64,000 bases of DNA from Stenotrophomonas sp. SY1 (GTDB taxonomy: Bacteria; Pseudomonadota; Gammaproteobacteria; Xanthomonadales; Xanthomonadaceae): the NCBI RefSeq assembly GCF_021202945.1, contig NZ_JAJOYR010000002.1, positions 919,825 through 983,824 of the forward strand, written 5' to 3'. Shown piece after piece: positions 1-8,496 of the stretch. The notes beneath the pieces are model-generated. The model saw nothing but the letters and a program-made list of their open reading frames with translations, searched no databases and was not told the origin of the DNA. A program made the translations under genes and the position numbers. The first letter of the stretch is position 1; each line of letters starts with the position of its first letter.

Positions 1-114
1 CTCGTTGTTGATCACCCGCGACACGGTCTTCAGGGAGACTTTCGCCCGCTCGGCGACGTCCTTGATGGTGGGTCTGCGCATTACCGGTTCCCGCGTTGGC
101 TCGATGGTCGCCAT
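1..114 (-). CDS. LacI-family transcriptional regulator, N-terminal fragment
   Basis: Only the first codons are inside the window; the gene runs off the left edge. The visible part encodes a LacI-type helix-turn-helix with TIKDVAERAKVS followed by TVSRVINNE, so it is a DNA-binding repressor or activator of the LacI/GalR family. Two in-frame ATG codons are possible, at 114 and 81; the shorter start puts the helix-turn-helix at the extreme N-terminus, as is usual in the family. It is read on the same strand as the permease just upstream. In Xanthomonas the N-acetylglucosamine regulon is controlled by a LacI protein called NagQ, and this gene is a good candidate for that role. The link to the TGACA-N4-TGTCA sites is inferred from position. 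Confidence 0.85.
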   Translation of the reverse strand, partial: MATIEPTREPVMRRPTIKDVAERAKVSLKTVSRVINNE

Positions 115-124
115 GATGCTTGAT

Positions 125-1414
125 TCAGGCGCCACGTGCCCTGCCCGCGTTGTGACCCACCGTGCCGAAGTACAGGATGTACAGGTAGCAGGGAATCATC
201 AGCGCGGCGAACACCAGCTGGAAGTGTTCGGGGTACGCATGCTTGAGCAGGGCAAAGGCCTGCGGGATGATCGCGCCGCCGGCGATGCCCATCACCAGCA
301 GCGCCGAACCGGTCTGGGTGAAGCGGCCCAGGCCGCGGATCGCCAGCGGGAAGATCGCCGGCCACATCATTGCGTTGGCAAAGCCCAGCGCGGCCACGAA
401 GCCCACCGAGACGTAGCCGTGGGTGAAGAACGCCCCCAGGGTGAAGACCACGCCCAGTACCGCCGACACCGCCAGGTACTTTTCCTGCGAGATGAAGCGC
501 GGAATCAGCAGCAGGCCGGCCACGTAACCGACCAACATCGCAAACAGCGTGTAGGAGGTGAACAGCTTGGTCTGGTCCAACGGCAGGCCGAAGGCATTGC
601 CGTAGGTGCCGATGGCGTCGCCGGCCATCACTTCCACGCCCACATAGACGAACAGGCAGAACACACCCAGCCACAGGTGGGGGAACTGGAAGATGCTGTG
701 CTTCTCGGCCTTGCCGTCGTTGGCCACGGCATTGGCCTGGTCCGGGCGGACCTCCGGCAACGGCGAGAACAGCACACCCACCGCCACCAGCAGCAGCACG
801 CCGGCAATGACCATGTACGGCGTGTGGATCTTGGCCGCGAAGGTATTGAGCAGTTCGGTCTTGGTTGCCGCATCGGCGGCCTGCACCTGGGTTTCAAGGT
901 CGCCGATGCCATGCAGCACCAGCGAGCCGATCACCACCGGCGCCAGGATGCCGGCCACCTTGTTGCAGATGCCCATCAGCGCGATGCGCTGCGCTGCGCC
1001 TTCAATCGGCCCAAGGATGCTGATGTAGGGATTCACCGCGGTCTGCAGCAGCGCCATGCCGCCGCCGATGACGAACAGGCCACCCAGCGCACCACCGAAC
1101 CAGCGGCGGGTCGCGAACTCGCCGAAGGCCATTGCGCCGACCGCCATCACCGCCAGGCTCAAGGCCAGGCCTTTCTTCATGCCGGTGCGGTTGAGGATGA
1201 ACGACGCCGGCAGTGCCAGGAAGAAGTAGGACAGATAAAACACCATCAACACGAGGAAGGCGGAAACCTCGCTCACGTCGAAGGCCAGCCGCACGAAGGT
1301 GATCAGCGGGCCGTTGATCCAGGTACAGAAACCAATGATGAAGAACAGCACGCCGACGATGGCGATCGACGAGGCCGTGCTGGTGCGTGGCGGAGAAGCG
1401 GAAACAGCGGACAT
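125..1414 (-). CDS. nagP: NagP-like sugar MFS transporter
   Basis: Predicted inner-membrane sugar permease of 429 residues, of the major facilitator superfamily in the FucP/GluP group. The sequence is hydrophobic throughout, with about twelve membrane segments; an early segment reads VGVLFFIIGFCTWINGPL and a later one contains LLQTAVNPYISILG, both typical of this group. The start at 1414 (MSAVSAS) is chosen because an AGGAG ribosome site lies just before it; a longer frame to 1483 lacks one and would cover the operator. It ends 11 bases before the LacI fragment, so the two may be co-transcribed. Two TGACA-N4-TGTCA palindromes lie upstream. In Xanthomonas the equivalent NagP imports N-acetylglucosamine; that substrate is inferred here from the neighbouring hexosaminidases and sugar kinases. 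Confidence 0.85.
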   Translation of the reverse strand: MSAVSASPPRTSTASSIAIVGVLFFIIGFCTWINGPLITFVRLAFDVSEVSAFLVLMVFYLSYFFLALPASFILNRTGMKKGLALSLAVMAVGAMAFGEFATRRWFGGALGGLFVIGGGMALLQTAVNPYISILGPIEGAAQRIALMGICNKVAGILAPVVIGSLVLHGIGDLETQVQAADAATKTELLNTFAAKIHTPYMVIAGVLLLVAVGVLFSPLPEVRPDQANAVANDGKAEKHSIFQFPHLWLGVFCLFVYVGVEVMAGDAIGTYGNAFGLPLDQTKLFTSYTLFAMLVGYVAGLLLIPRFISQEKYLAVSAVLGVVFTLGAFFTHGYVSVGFVAALGFANAMMWPAIFPLAIRGLGRFTQTGSALLVMGIAGGAIIPQAFALLKHAYPEHFQLVFAALMIPCYLYILYFGTVGHNAGRARGA

Positions 1415-1468
1415 GGGCAAGGCTCCTGCGGATGCGGGAAACGGCCCTGGCCGTCCGCGATTACGTGG

Positions 1469-1482
1469 GAACAACGTTGTCA
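1469..1482. promoter_or_regulatory. Operator-like palindrome upstream of the permease (site 1)
   Basis: The bases GAACAACGTTGTCA match the TGACA-N4-TGTCA pattern seen at three other places in this locus, with one arm imperfect. It lies about 55 bases before the permease start, near the expected transcription start. Its centre is 31 bases from site 2, close to three helical turns. It is probably a binding site for the adjacent LacI regulator. Confidence 0.6.
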
Positions 1483-1499
1483 CATTTATGGTTTGCGGC

Positions 1500-1513
1500 T
1501 GACAGGTTTGTCA
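1500..1513. promoter_or_regulatory. Operator-like palindrome upstream of the permease (site 2)
   Basis: The bases TGACAGGTTTGTCA have perfect TGACA/TGTCA arms. On the minus strand the site overlaps a TTGACA that could be the -35 box of the permease promoter, with a CATAAA about 19 bases further downstream as a weak -10. Position over a promoter suits repression. Confidence 0.55.
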
Positions 1514-1579
1514 ACAAGGCGTGTTCGCCATCCAGATGTGACCAAACGCTTGCATCGGCTGGCAAGCCCACAGGGATCA

Positions 1580-1598
1580 GGCTTTCTGCGGGAAAGCC
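1580..1598. promoter_or_regulatory. Small hairpin in the divergent intergenic region
   Basis: GGCTTTC and GAAAGCC pair around a 5-base loop, flanked by a shorter ACAGG/CCTGT pairing. No T-run follows on either strand. It lies in the 368-base gap between the permease and the first kinase, between operator sites 2 and 3. Role unknown. Confidence 0.3.
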
Positions 1599-1700
1599 CC
1601 TGTATTTGCGTAATAGACGTTATCTGATGCAACAAACGCGGTGAATGGCGGGTTTGCGCAGACACGCTGCAACGCAGCATCGAAAGTTGTAACTATTCGT

Positions 1701-1714
1701 TGACATCGTTGTCA
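1701..1714. promoter_or_regulatory. Operator-like palindrome upstream of kinase 1 (site 3)
   Basis: The bases TGACATCGTTGTCA form a TGACA-N4-TGTCA palindrome, identical base for base to the site upstream of the second kinase at 8421. A TTGACA (1700-1705) overlaps it and may be the -35 box of the kinase 1 promoter. This is the best-supported operator with its twin. Confidence 0.7.
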
Positions 1715-1782
1715 GATCGATTACAGACTCGGCCCCCGAATGGTGCCCCTTTCGGGCGCTCCCCATGCCATAGGGAAACCGA

Positions 1783-2817
1783 GTGACTGCTGTCGTCCCC
1801 CCGCTACAGAGCGTCCGTCACGATTCCGCTTCCCGGCCCTTCTTCGCGGCGGACGTGGGCGGCACCCATGTCCGCGTTGGCCTGATCCAGGCCGGCGCCG
1901 GGGAAGGTTCGGGCATCGATGTGCTGGCCTACCGCAAGTACCGCAACGCCGAATATCCGGGCCTGGAAGCCATCCTGGCCGACTTCGCCAGCCACAACGG
2001 ACAGGTCGCTGACTGCGTCATCGCCACCGCCGGCTATGCGCTGGCCGACGGCACCGTCATCTCGGCCAACCTGCCGTGGCCGCTGTCGTCCAACCGCATC
2101 CGTCAGGATCTCGGCTTCGAGGCGGTGCACCTGGTCAACGATTTCGAAGCCGTCGCCCACGCCGCCGCGCACATCAGCGCAAGCCAGGTGCTGCAGCTGA
2201 CCGGCCCGGCCGAAGCGCCGCGCGGCCCGACCCTGGTCATCGGCCCCGGCACCGGCCTGGGCGCCGCGGTCTGGATCCCGGTCGGCAACCAGTCGGTGGT
2301 ACTGGCCACCGAGGCTGGCCAGGCATCGCTGGCGGCCAGCACCGATCTGGAAATTGCCGTGCTGCAGCAGATGCTGCGCGAGCGCTCGCACGTGTCCATC
2401 GAACAGGCACTGTCCGGCCCCGGCCTGCTCAATCTCTACAACGCCCTGTGCGCAGTGCGCGGTGTCGCCGCCACGCACACCACGCCCGATGCGGTCAGCG
2501 CCGCCGCCTGCGATGGCAGTGACCCGCTGGCCGTGGAAACCCTGGAGCTGTTCTGCGGAATCCTCGGTTCGACCATCGGCGACATGGCCCTGCTCTACGG
2601 CGTGCAGGGCGGCGTCTACCTGGCCGGCGGCATCCTGCCAAAGATCAGTCAATTCCTTCTGAACAGCACCTTCGTCCAACGCTTCCTCAACAAGGGGCCG
2701 ATGGGCAAGGCGCTGCAAAGCATTCCCGTGAAGCTGGTAGAGCACGGGCAACTGGGCGTCATCGGCGCCGCCAGTTGGTATCTGGAAAAGTCGGCAACAA
2801 AAGCCTTCGCAGCATAA
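1783..2817 (+). CDS. glk: Glucokinase-type sugar kinase, copy 1
   Basis: Cytoplasmic ATP-dependent sugar kinase of 344 residues, in the bacterial glucokinase family (PF02685). The phosphate-binding loop ADVGGTHVRVG lies near residues 23-33, followed by LVNDFEAVAHA with the likely catalytic Asp, and GPGTGLGAAVW. It starts with GTG at 1783. It precedes a TonB-dependent receptor by 76 bases and is probably in one transcript with it. In Xanthomonas, kinases of this family next to GlcNAc receptors act on N-acetylglucosamine (NagK-II), so the substrate may be GlcNAc rather than glucose. The second copy at 8497 is nearly identical over the C-terminal two thirds but diverges in the first 80 residues. 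Confidence 0.88.
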   Translation: MTAVVPPLQSVRHDSASRPFFAADVGGTHVRVGLIQAGAGEGSGIDVLAYRKYRNAEYPGLEAILADFASHNGQVADCVIATAGYALADGTVISANLPWPLSSNRIRQDLGFEAVHLVNDFEAVAHAAAHISASQVLQLTGPAEAPRGPTLVIGPGTGLGAAVWIPVGNQSVVLATEAGQASLAASTDLEIAVLQQMLRERSHVSIEQALSGPGLLNLYNALCAVRGVAATHTTPDAVSAAACDGSDPLAVETLELFCGILGSTIGDMALLYGVQGGVYLAGGILPKISQFLLNSTFVQRFLNKGPMGKALQSIPVKLVEHGQLGVIGAASWYLEKSATKAFAA

Positions 2818-2893
2818 GCAACAGATCCACCAGCACTACCCGCAGTTACGCGGCACCCCGGTGCCATTCAACCCGATGTTGAGGAGAGACAAC

Positions 2894-5557
2894 ATGCATC
2901 GCAAGACCCTGCTTTCGGCAGCGATCGTCAGCTGCCTTGCTTTCAGCGCCCACGCGCAGGAAGCCGCCCAGACCGCCACCGATCTGGACACCGTGACCGT
3001 CACCGGCATCCGCGCCAGCCTGCAGAAGTCGCTGGAAACCAAGCGCAACAACGATACGGTTTCCGAGTCGATCACTGCTGAAGATATCGGCAAGTTCCCC
3101 AACACCAACGCCGCAGAAGCCATGGCGCTGATGCCGGGCGTCACCATCGACCGTCGTTTCGGCCAGGGCGAGCGCGTCAGCATCGACGGCACCGACCCCA
3201 GCCTCAACCTCAGCTTCATCGACGGCCACCCGGTCGCGCAGGCCATCTGGCTGTATGGCGAGTCGCCGAACCGCGGTTTCGACTACACCATGCTGGCCCC
3301 CGAAGTCCTGGGTCGCCTGGAGATCATCAAATCCTCCGAAGCCCGCCTGCCCGAAGGCAGCCTTGGCGGCACGGTGCTGATGCAGTCTCGCAAGCCACTT
3401 GACATGGATGCCAACTCGATCAGTGGCTCGGTCGGCTACAGCTACAACGACCAGGCCGAGGCAGGCAGCCCGAACGTCTCGGTGCTCTACAGCTGGAAGA
3501 ATGACGACTCCACCTTCGGCATCAACGTCGCTGCCCAGCGTCATGAAGAGAAAGTCGACCGCCAGGGTATCGAGATCTTCGGCTACAGCACCGTTGCCGA
3601 CTTCGCAGCGGTCAATCCGAACGTCGCCGCACAGGTCGCCGCAGGCGAGCTGCGTCCGACCGACAAGGTTGCCCAGGAAATCAACGTCGCTTACTTCCAG
3701 CAGGAGCGCAAGCGAGACAGCGCCCTGGTGAACCTGCAGTTCAAGCCCAACGACCAGTTCGAAGGCACCCTGAGCGGCCTGTACATCAAGGAGAACTTCG
3801 ACAGCTACAACCAGTCGATGTACAACTTCATGACGCAGAACAACTCGTCCATGCAGGCCGTCGACTACTTCAACCCGACCGGACCTGGCGGTTTCGTCAC
3901 TGGCGGCCATACCAATGCCAACCCTGGCAGCGGTACCGGCATCATCTACGATAATCAGGTTCGCTTCTCCGAAGTCACCACCAAGGGCGTTGACCTGGAC
4001 CTGCAGTATCGCGGTGATGGCTGGAAGCTGGGCGGCAAGATCGGCACCAGCAAGTCCGAAAACCCGAACATCAGCCAGTACCTGCTGGAGCCGGTCTATA
4101 GCGGCGCCTACTCCTGGGATTACCGCAAGGGCTTCCAAGCTGACGACCAGGCGGCTTACTACGATCCGGCCAACTGGGGCAATATCTTCGGCAACAATGG
4201 CGTGTTCAGCTCCGAAGCCGAAGATCGCTACGCCCAGCTCGACTTCAGCAAGAACTTCGACAGCATCTTCAACCAGCTGCTGGTCGGCGTGCGTCGCACC
4301 GAACACACCGAGAACTATGGCCTCGGTGTATATGGCGGCGTACGTACCGGCACATTGGCCGACGTAGGCACCATTGGTAACACCAACCTGCTCGGCAGCC
4401 TCGGCGGCGTCTTCGGCAACACCAGCCGCCACCCGCAGGTCGGTCAGGGCAACGTGATCAACTGGATCCACGGTAGCCCGGTCAATTACTCCAGGTCCGA
4501 CGCGGCCAGCCTGCTGAACAACACCTGGGAACTGGAGCAGAAGACCACCGCTGCCTACACCCAGCTGAACTTCTCCAGCGGCGCCCTGCGCGGAAACGTC
4601 GGTCTGCGTTGGGTTCAGACCAAGACCGACAGCAGCGCCTACGTCTACGGCGATAACACGCCGGTGCTGCCGGCACCGGCTGACTGGTGGCAGACCAGCA
4701 AGAGCAAGAAGAGCAACATGCTGCCCTCGGTCAACCTGATCTATGACACCGGCGGCGATGTGGTCCTGCGCGCCTCCGCTGCCAAGGTCATCGCCTGGGC
4801 TCCGTACAACCTGATGTCGAACAACTTGTTCCTCAACGACACGATGATGACCGGCTCGGGCGGCAACCCCGATCTGGACCCGTACAAGGCCTACAACTTC
4901 AACCTGTCGGCCGAATGGTACTTCGCTCCGCAGTCCGTACTGGCTGGCTCGGTGTTCCTGAAGCAGACCCAGAACTACGTGTTGCAGACCCCGAGCGTGG
5001 AGCGCCGCTACAACTCCATGCGCGATAGCAACCCCACCACCTGGGCAACCACGGTCGGCTCGCATGGTTGTACCGCTGATGGTTTCTGCGACTACAGCGT
5101 GACCCGTCCGCGCAACGCCGGTGGCGCCAGCGTCCGCGGCTTCAACATCAACTACCAGCAGGCTTTTGCTGAAACCGGCCTTGGCCTGATCGCCAACTAC
5201 ACCTACGCAACGGGTGATACCGACGCTGGCAACAACATGCCTTACCTGTCGCGCAGCACCGTCAGCGTCAGCCCGTACTTCGAAAACGATCTGTTCAGTG
5301 TCCGTGTCAACTACAACTGGCGCAGCAAGTACGAAGGCGTGGGTTATGTTGCCGGCGCTCCGGCTGCAACCACCGCAGCGTATGCAGATCTGAGCGCCAG
5401 CTTCGGTTGGAACTTCACCGACAACCTGAGCCTGTCGCTGGACGCGATGAACCTGCTCAACGAGAAGTACAAGCAGTACGTGAGCCAGGAAGAGCAGCTT
5501 GCTGCGGAGTACTTCACTGGCCGCCGCTACATGGCCAGCCTGCGCTTCAAGTTCTGA
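2894..5557 (+). CDS. TonB-dependent receptor, copy 1
   Basis: Outer-membrane active transporter of 887 residues. A signal peptide ends at AFSAHAQE, the TonB box lies near DLDTVTVTG, the plug covers roughly residues 45-160, and a long beta-barrel ends in the typical aromatic C-terminus ASLRFKF. The start at 2894 is set by GAGGAGAG just before the ATG and by the matching start of copy 2; a longer in-frame start at 2861 would hide the signal peptide. The layout fits the TonB-Xanth-Caul group of carbohydrate receptors. Flanking kinase and hexosaminidase genes suggest uptake of chitin-derived oligosaccharides, which is an inference. Confidence 0.9.
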   Translation: MHRKTLLSAAIVSCLAFSAHAQEAAQTATDLDTVTVTGIRASLQKSLETKRNNDTVSESITAEDIGKFPNTNAAEAMALMPGVTIDRRFGQGERVSIDGTDPSLNLSFIDGHPVAQAIWLYGESPNRGFDYTMLAPEVLGRLEIIKSSEARLPEGSLGGTVLMQSRKPLDMDANSISGSVGYSYNDQAEAGSPNVSVLYSWKNDDSTFGINVAAQRHEEKVDRQGIEIFGYSTVADFAAVNPNVAAQVAAGELRPTDKVAQEINVAYFQQERKRDSALVNLQFKPNDQFEGTLSGLYIKENFDSYNQSMYNFMTQNNSSMQAVDYFNPTGPGGFVTGGHTNANPGSGTGIIYDNQVRFSEVTTKGVDLDLQYRGDGWKLGGKIGTSKSENPNISQYLLEPVYSGAYSWDYRKGFQADDQAAYYDPANWGNIFGNNGVFSSEAEDRYAQLDFSKNFDSIFNQLLVGVRRTEHTENYGLGVYGGVRTGTLADVGTIGNTNLLGSLGGVFGNTSRHPQVGQGNVINWIHGSPVNYSRSDAASLLNNTWELEQKTTAAYTQLNFSSGALRGNVGLRWVQTKTDSSAYVYGDNTPVLPAPADWWQTSKSKKSNMLPSVNLIYDTGGDVVLRASAAKVIAWAPYNLMSNNLFLNDTMMTGSGGNPDLDPYKAYNFNLSAEWYFAPQSVLAGSVFLKQTQNYVLQTPSVERRYNSMRDSNPTTWATTVGSHGCTADGFCDYSVTRPRNAGGASVRGFNINYQQAFAETGLGLIANYTYATGDTDAGNNMPYLSRSTVSVSPYFENDLFSVRVNYNWRSKYEGVGYVAGAPAATTAAYADLSASFGWNFTDNLSLSLDAMNLLNEKYKQYVSQEEQLAAEYFTGRRYMASLRFKF

Positions 5558-5594
5558 TCCATCCCGGCACGCAACATCGCCGGATAGCATGACG

Positions 5595-5633
5595 CGCCGG
5601 GCCTGGATCATTCCGGGCCCGGCGTTTCTTTTT
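5595..5633 (+). terminator. Rho-independent terminator after receptor 1
   Basis: CGCCGGGCC pairs with GGCCCGGCG, followed by TTTCTTTTT. It lies 38 bases after the receptor stop codon, so the hexosaminidase downstream probably has its own promoter or depends on read-through. Confidence 0.75.
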
Positions 5634-5663
5634 GTGCCGCCATATGCAGCACAATCCAGCCCC

Positions 5664-5734
5664 GTAGTGCCGGGCCATGCCCGGCATCGCAATCCCCGCA
5701 AGCCAGGTATCTGCTGAGCGCAGCTCGGCACTAC
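5664..5734. repeat. SMAG-like REP pair in inverted orientation
   Basis: Two GTAG-headed palindromes face each other. The first (5664-5688) has CCGGGC-CAT-GCCCGG at its core, and the second (5713-5734) reads inward on the other strand with a GCTGAGC/GCTCGGC core. This matches the head sequence and stem of the SMAG family described in Stenotrophomonas. The pair fills the gap between receptor 1 and hexosaminidase 1. Confidence 0.75.
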
Positions 5735-5759
5735 CGCCTTACAACAGGAGCTCCGCCCC

Positions 5760-8066
5760 ATGACGAAGTCCCTCCGCTCGCGCCGTCGCGCAGTCCTGCT
5801 TGGCAGCTGCGTGCTGCTCGGCCTCACCTCGCTGCAGGCGTACGCCGCAGACAGCAGCGCACCGTCGCTGATCCCGCTGCCGGCCAGCTACCAGGCCGAA
5901 AGCGGCAAGGACTTCGTACTGAAGGACTCCGCCCGCGTCGGCGGCAACGATGAAGCCGCACGCCGCGTCGCCAACCAGTTCGTCGAACTGCTCAAGCAGA
6001 ACGGTGGCCCGACCCTGGCTGTAGCCGAGAATGCCAGCAAGGCACAGATCCGCTTCCGCCTGGACCCGTCGGCCACCAACACCGCCGAAGGCTATGCGTT
6101 GAAAGTCTCCAACACCGGTATCGAAGTCAGCGCCGGGGATGACAAGGGCCTGTTCTACGGCGCGGTGACCGCAGCGCAGCTGCTCACCGACCAGACTCCC
6201 GGCCAGGTGGCCGCCGCCACCATCAACGACACGCCGCGCTTCGTCTGGCGCGGGCTGATGCTCGACTCGGCGCGTCACTTCCAGAGCCTGGACGAGATCA
6301 AGAAGCTGCTTGATGCGATGGCCCAGCACAAGCTCAACACTTTCCATTGGCACCTGACCGACGACCAGGGCTGGCGCATGGAGATCAAGCGCTACCCCAA
6401 GCTCACCGAAGTGGGCAGCTGCCGCGTGCCGCTGGGTGATGCCGGCCGCAACGAAGCCACTGGCCAGCCGCGCACCTACTGCGGTTTCTATACGCAGGAA
6501 CAGATCCGCGAGATCGTCGCCTATGCCGCGCAGCGCCACATCCAGGTGATCCCCGAGATCGACGTTCCCGGCCATGCAACCGCGGCCATCGTCGCCTACC
6601 CGGAGCTGGGCGTCACCGATCAGAAGCTGGTCATCGACAACCAGTGGGGCGTGTTCCCCAACCTGTTCAACACCGAAGAAAGCACGATGCAGTTCCTGGA
6701 GAACGTGCTGCTCGAAGTGATCGAGATGTTCCCGGCCAAGTACGTGCACGTCGGCGGCGACGAAGCAGTCAAGGACCAATGGATTGCATCCAAACGCGTG
6801 CAGGCACACATGCGCGAGCTCGGCCTCAAGGACGAGATGGAAATGCAGAGCCACATGATCAAGCGCCTGGAGAAATTCCTGGAGCAGCATGATCGGCGCC
6901 TGATCGGCTGGGATGAAATCCTCGAAGGTGGCCTACCGCCGGAAGCCACGGTGATGTCCTGGCGCGGCACCGAGGGCGGCTTGAAGGCTGCCAGCGAAGG
7001 CCACGACGTGGTAATGTCGCCGGTTACCCACATGTACATGGACTACCTGCAGACCGAATCGCCGAACGAGCCGCCGGGCCGCCCGGCAACGATCCCCCTG
7101 CAGAAAACCTATGAGTTCGAGCCGGTGCCGGCCGAACTGGCCGCCGACAAGCGTTCGCACATCCTTGGCCTGCAGGCCAACATGTTCAATGAGCACACCC
7201 GCAACACCCGCAACCTGGAGCACAACCTGTTCCCGCGCGTGGCGGCGGTTGCCGAAACCGGCTGGAGCCCGCAGGACAAGCGCAACTTCAGCAACTTCAC
7301 CCAGCGCCTGCCGCGCCAGCTGCAGCGCTACCGCGCGATGGATATCGCCTATGCGCAGACGCCGTTCCAGGTGGACCTGCGTGACAAGGGCGACCACGCC
7401 ACCGGCAGCGTCGAAGTCGCACTGAACAATCCGCTCGGTTATCCGGTGCATTACACGCTCGATGGCAGCGCGGTCAGCAGCAGCTCGCCGCAGTACCGCC
7501 AGCCACTGCAACTGAAGGTCCCGGTGCAGGTGCAGACCGCGGCATTCTTCGACGGCAAGCCGCTGGCAGCCGCCAGCAGCTTCACGCTCAATGCCGATTC
7601 GCTGCTGGTACGCGAGGACACCCAGCTGGGCCTGTGCCCGACCGACGGCAAGCTGCTGCTGCGGCTTGAGGACGATGGCCCGGCCGAAGGCGAGCGCGAA
7701 GTGTTCAACGTCAACATCTTCAACCCGTGCTGGTTGTGGGAAGACGTGAATCTGTCGGGCATCGCCAAGATCAAGGTGCGCGCAGGCCGCATCCCGTACA
7801 ACTTCCAGCTGGCCCATGACGAACCGGCGCGCAAGTTCGCCCCGGCGCGCAGCAAGCATGGCGAAATGGAGATCCTGGCCAACTGCGAAGGCAAGCCGCT
7901 GGCCTCGGTGCCACTGCCGGCCAATCCCGGTGCCGATGGCTTCCTGGAACTGGAAGCAGCAATCAGCGCACCGGCCGCACGTGGCGATCTGTGCGTGCGC
8001 TTCACCGGCGACACCCGCCCCAACATGTGGACGCTGGACTGGATCAAACTCGAACCGGGCAACTGA
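5760..8066 (+). CDS. Secreted GH20 beta-N-acetylhexosaminidase, copy 1
   Basis: Glycoside hydrolase family 20 enzyme of 768 residues that removes terminal N-acetylglucosamine or galactosamine from oligosaccharides. A signal peptide ends near LQAYAADSS, so it acts in the periplasm or outside. The N-terminal GH20b-like domain (about 35-155) precedes the catalytic barrel (about 160-500). The Asp-Glu catalytic pair is in HVGGDEAV (D334, E335), and FHWHLTDDQGWR is the family substrate motif. A C-terminal region of about 230 residues follows, with a chitobiase-like C-terminal segment. CAGGAG precedes the ATG. It shares architecture and long stretches of sequence with copy 2 at 12779. Confidence 0.92.
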   Translation: MTKSLRSRRRAVLLGSCVLLGLTSLQAYAADSSAPSLIPLPASYQAESGKDFVLKDSARVGGNDEAARRVANQFVELLKQNGGPTLAVAENASKAQIRFRLDPSATNTAEGYALKVSNTGIEVSAGDDKGLFYGAVTAAQLLTDQTPGQVAAATINDTPRFVWRGLMLDSARHFQSLDEIKKLLDAMAQHKLNTFHWHLTDDQGWRMEIKRYPKLTEVGSCRVPLGDAGRNEATGQPRTYCGFYTQEQIREIVAYAAQRHIQVIPEIDVPGHATAAIVAYPELGVTDQKLVIDNQWGVFPNLFNTEESTMQFLENVLLEVIEMFPAKYVHVGGDEAVKDQWIASKRVQAHMRELGLKDEMEMQSHMIKRLEKFLEQHDRRLIGWDEILEGGLPPEATVMSWRGTEGGLKAASEGHDVVMSPVTHMYMDYLQTESPNEPPGRPATIPLQKTYEFEPVPAELAADKRSHILGLQANMFNEHTRNTRNLEHNLFPRVAAVAETGWSPQDKRNFSNFTQRLPRQLQRYRAMDIAYAQTPFQVDLRDKGDHATGSVEVALNNPLGYPVHYTLDGSAVSSSSPQYRQPLQLKVPVQVQTAAFFDGKPLAAASSFTLNADSLLVREDTQLGLCPTDGKLLLRLEDDGPAEGEREVFNVNIFNPCWLWEDVNLSGIAKIKVRAGRIPYNFQLAHDEPARKFAPARSKHGEMEILANCEGKPLASVPLPANPGADGFLELEAAISAPAARGDLCVRFTGDTRPNMWTLDWIKLEPGN

Positions 8067-8087
8067 CCAACACGTGTCGTAGATACA

Positions 8088-8122
8088 CAGAAAGCCACCG
8101 CTTGCGGTGGCTTTCTGCTTTT
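8088..8122 (+). terminator. Terminator after hexosaminidase 1
   Basis: A perfect 14-base stem, CAGAAAGCCACCGC with its complement, lies 21 bases after the stop and is followed by CTTTT. The T-run is short but the stem is strong. Confidence 0.7.
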
Positions 8123-8420
8123 GGACTTCTCTCCTCCCTGGCCCTCTGTCGCCATTGCCGCGCAAGCAGGAAATGACGACCCGAGACGGCAGAAGACCCC
8201 TTGCGGCAACCGAATTCCGACACCCCGTCCAGCCCGATCCACCCCTGACAACGACGGCCCCAAACCTTGCCAAAAAATTTCACAGACACCAGCCAATTGC
8301 CCGACAGCTCCCCCATTCGGCCCTTGCGATTTCAAATGAAATAAAAATATCCCTTTAAATCACTCACATAGGCCATTCAAAAATCCTCCAACGGCGTTGA
8401 AAATTTTTTGCACAGCAGCT
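8123..8420. other. AT-richer spacer before the second module
   Basis: About 300 bases without a credible gene. The second half is notably AT-rich for this genome and contains the perfect palindrome ATTTCAAATGAAAT at 8329-8342. It leads into the operator at 8421 and is probably the upstream promoter region of the second module. Confidence 0.5.
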
Positions 8421-8434
8421 TGACATCGTTGTCA
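8421..8434. promoter_or_regulatory. Operator-like palindrome upstream of kinase 2 (site 4)
   Basis: TGACATCGTTGTCA, identical to the site before kinase 1. It overlaps a TTGACA (8420-8425) and lies 62 bases before the kinase 2 start. The same core in front of two duplicated modules points to shared control. Confidence 0.7.
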
Positions 8435-8496
8435 CATAGCACTGAAACTCCGCCTGTCGCGACACCTCCACAGGTGCGCCAACACCGGGGACATAC

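Noticed and set aside
5..1627. 540-residue plus-strand frame opposite the permease
   Set aside because: No domain, biased composition, and it covers the LacI start and operator sites.
2846..5827. 993-residue open frame on the minus strand across receptor 1
   Set aside because: It lies opposite a clear TonB-dependent receptor, has no recognisable domain, and long antisense frames are common at this GC content.
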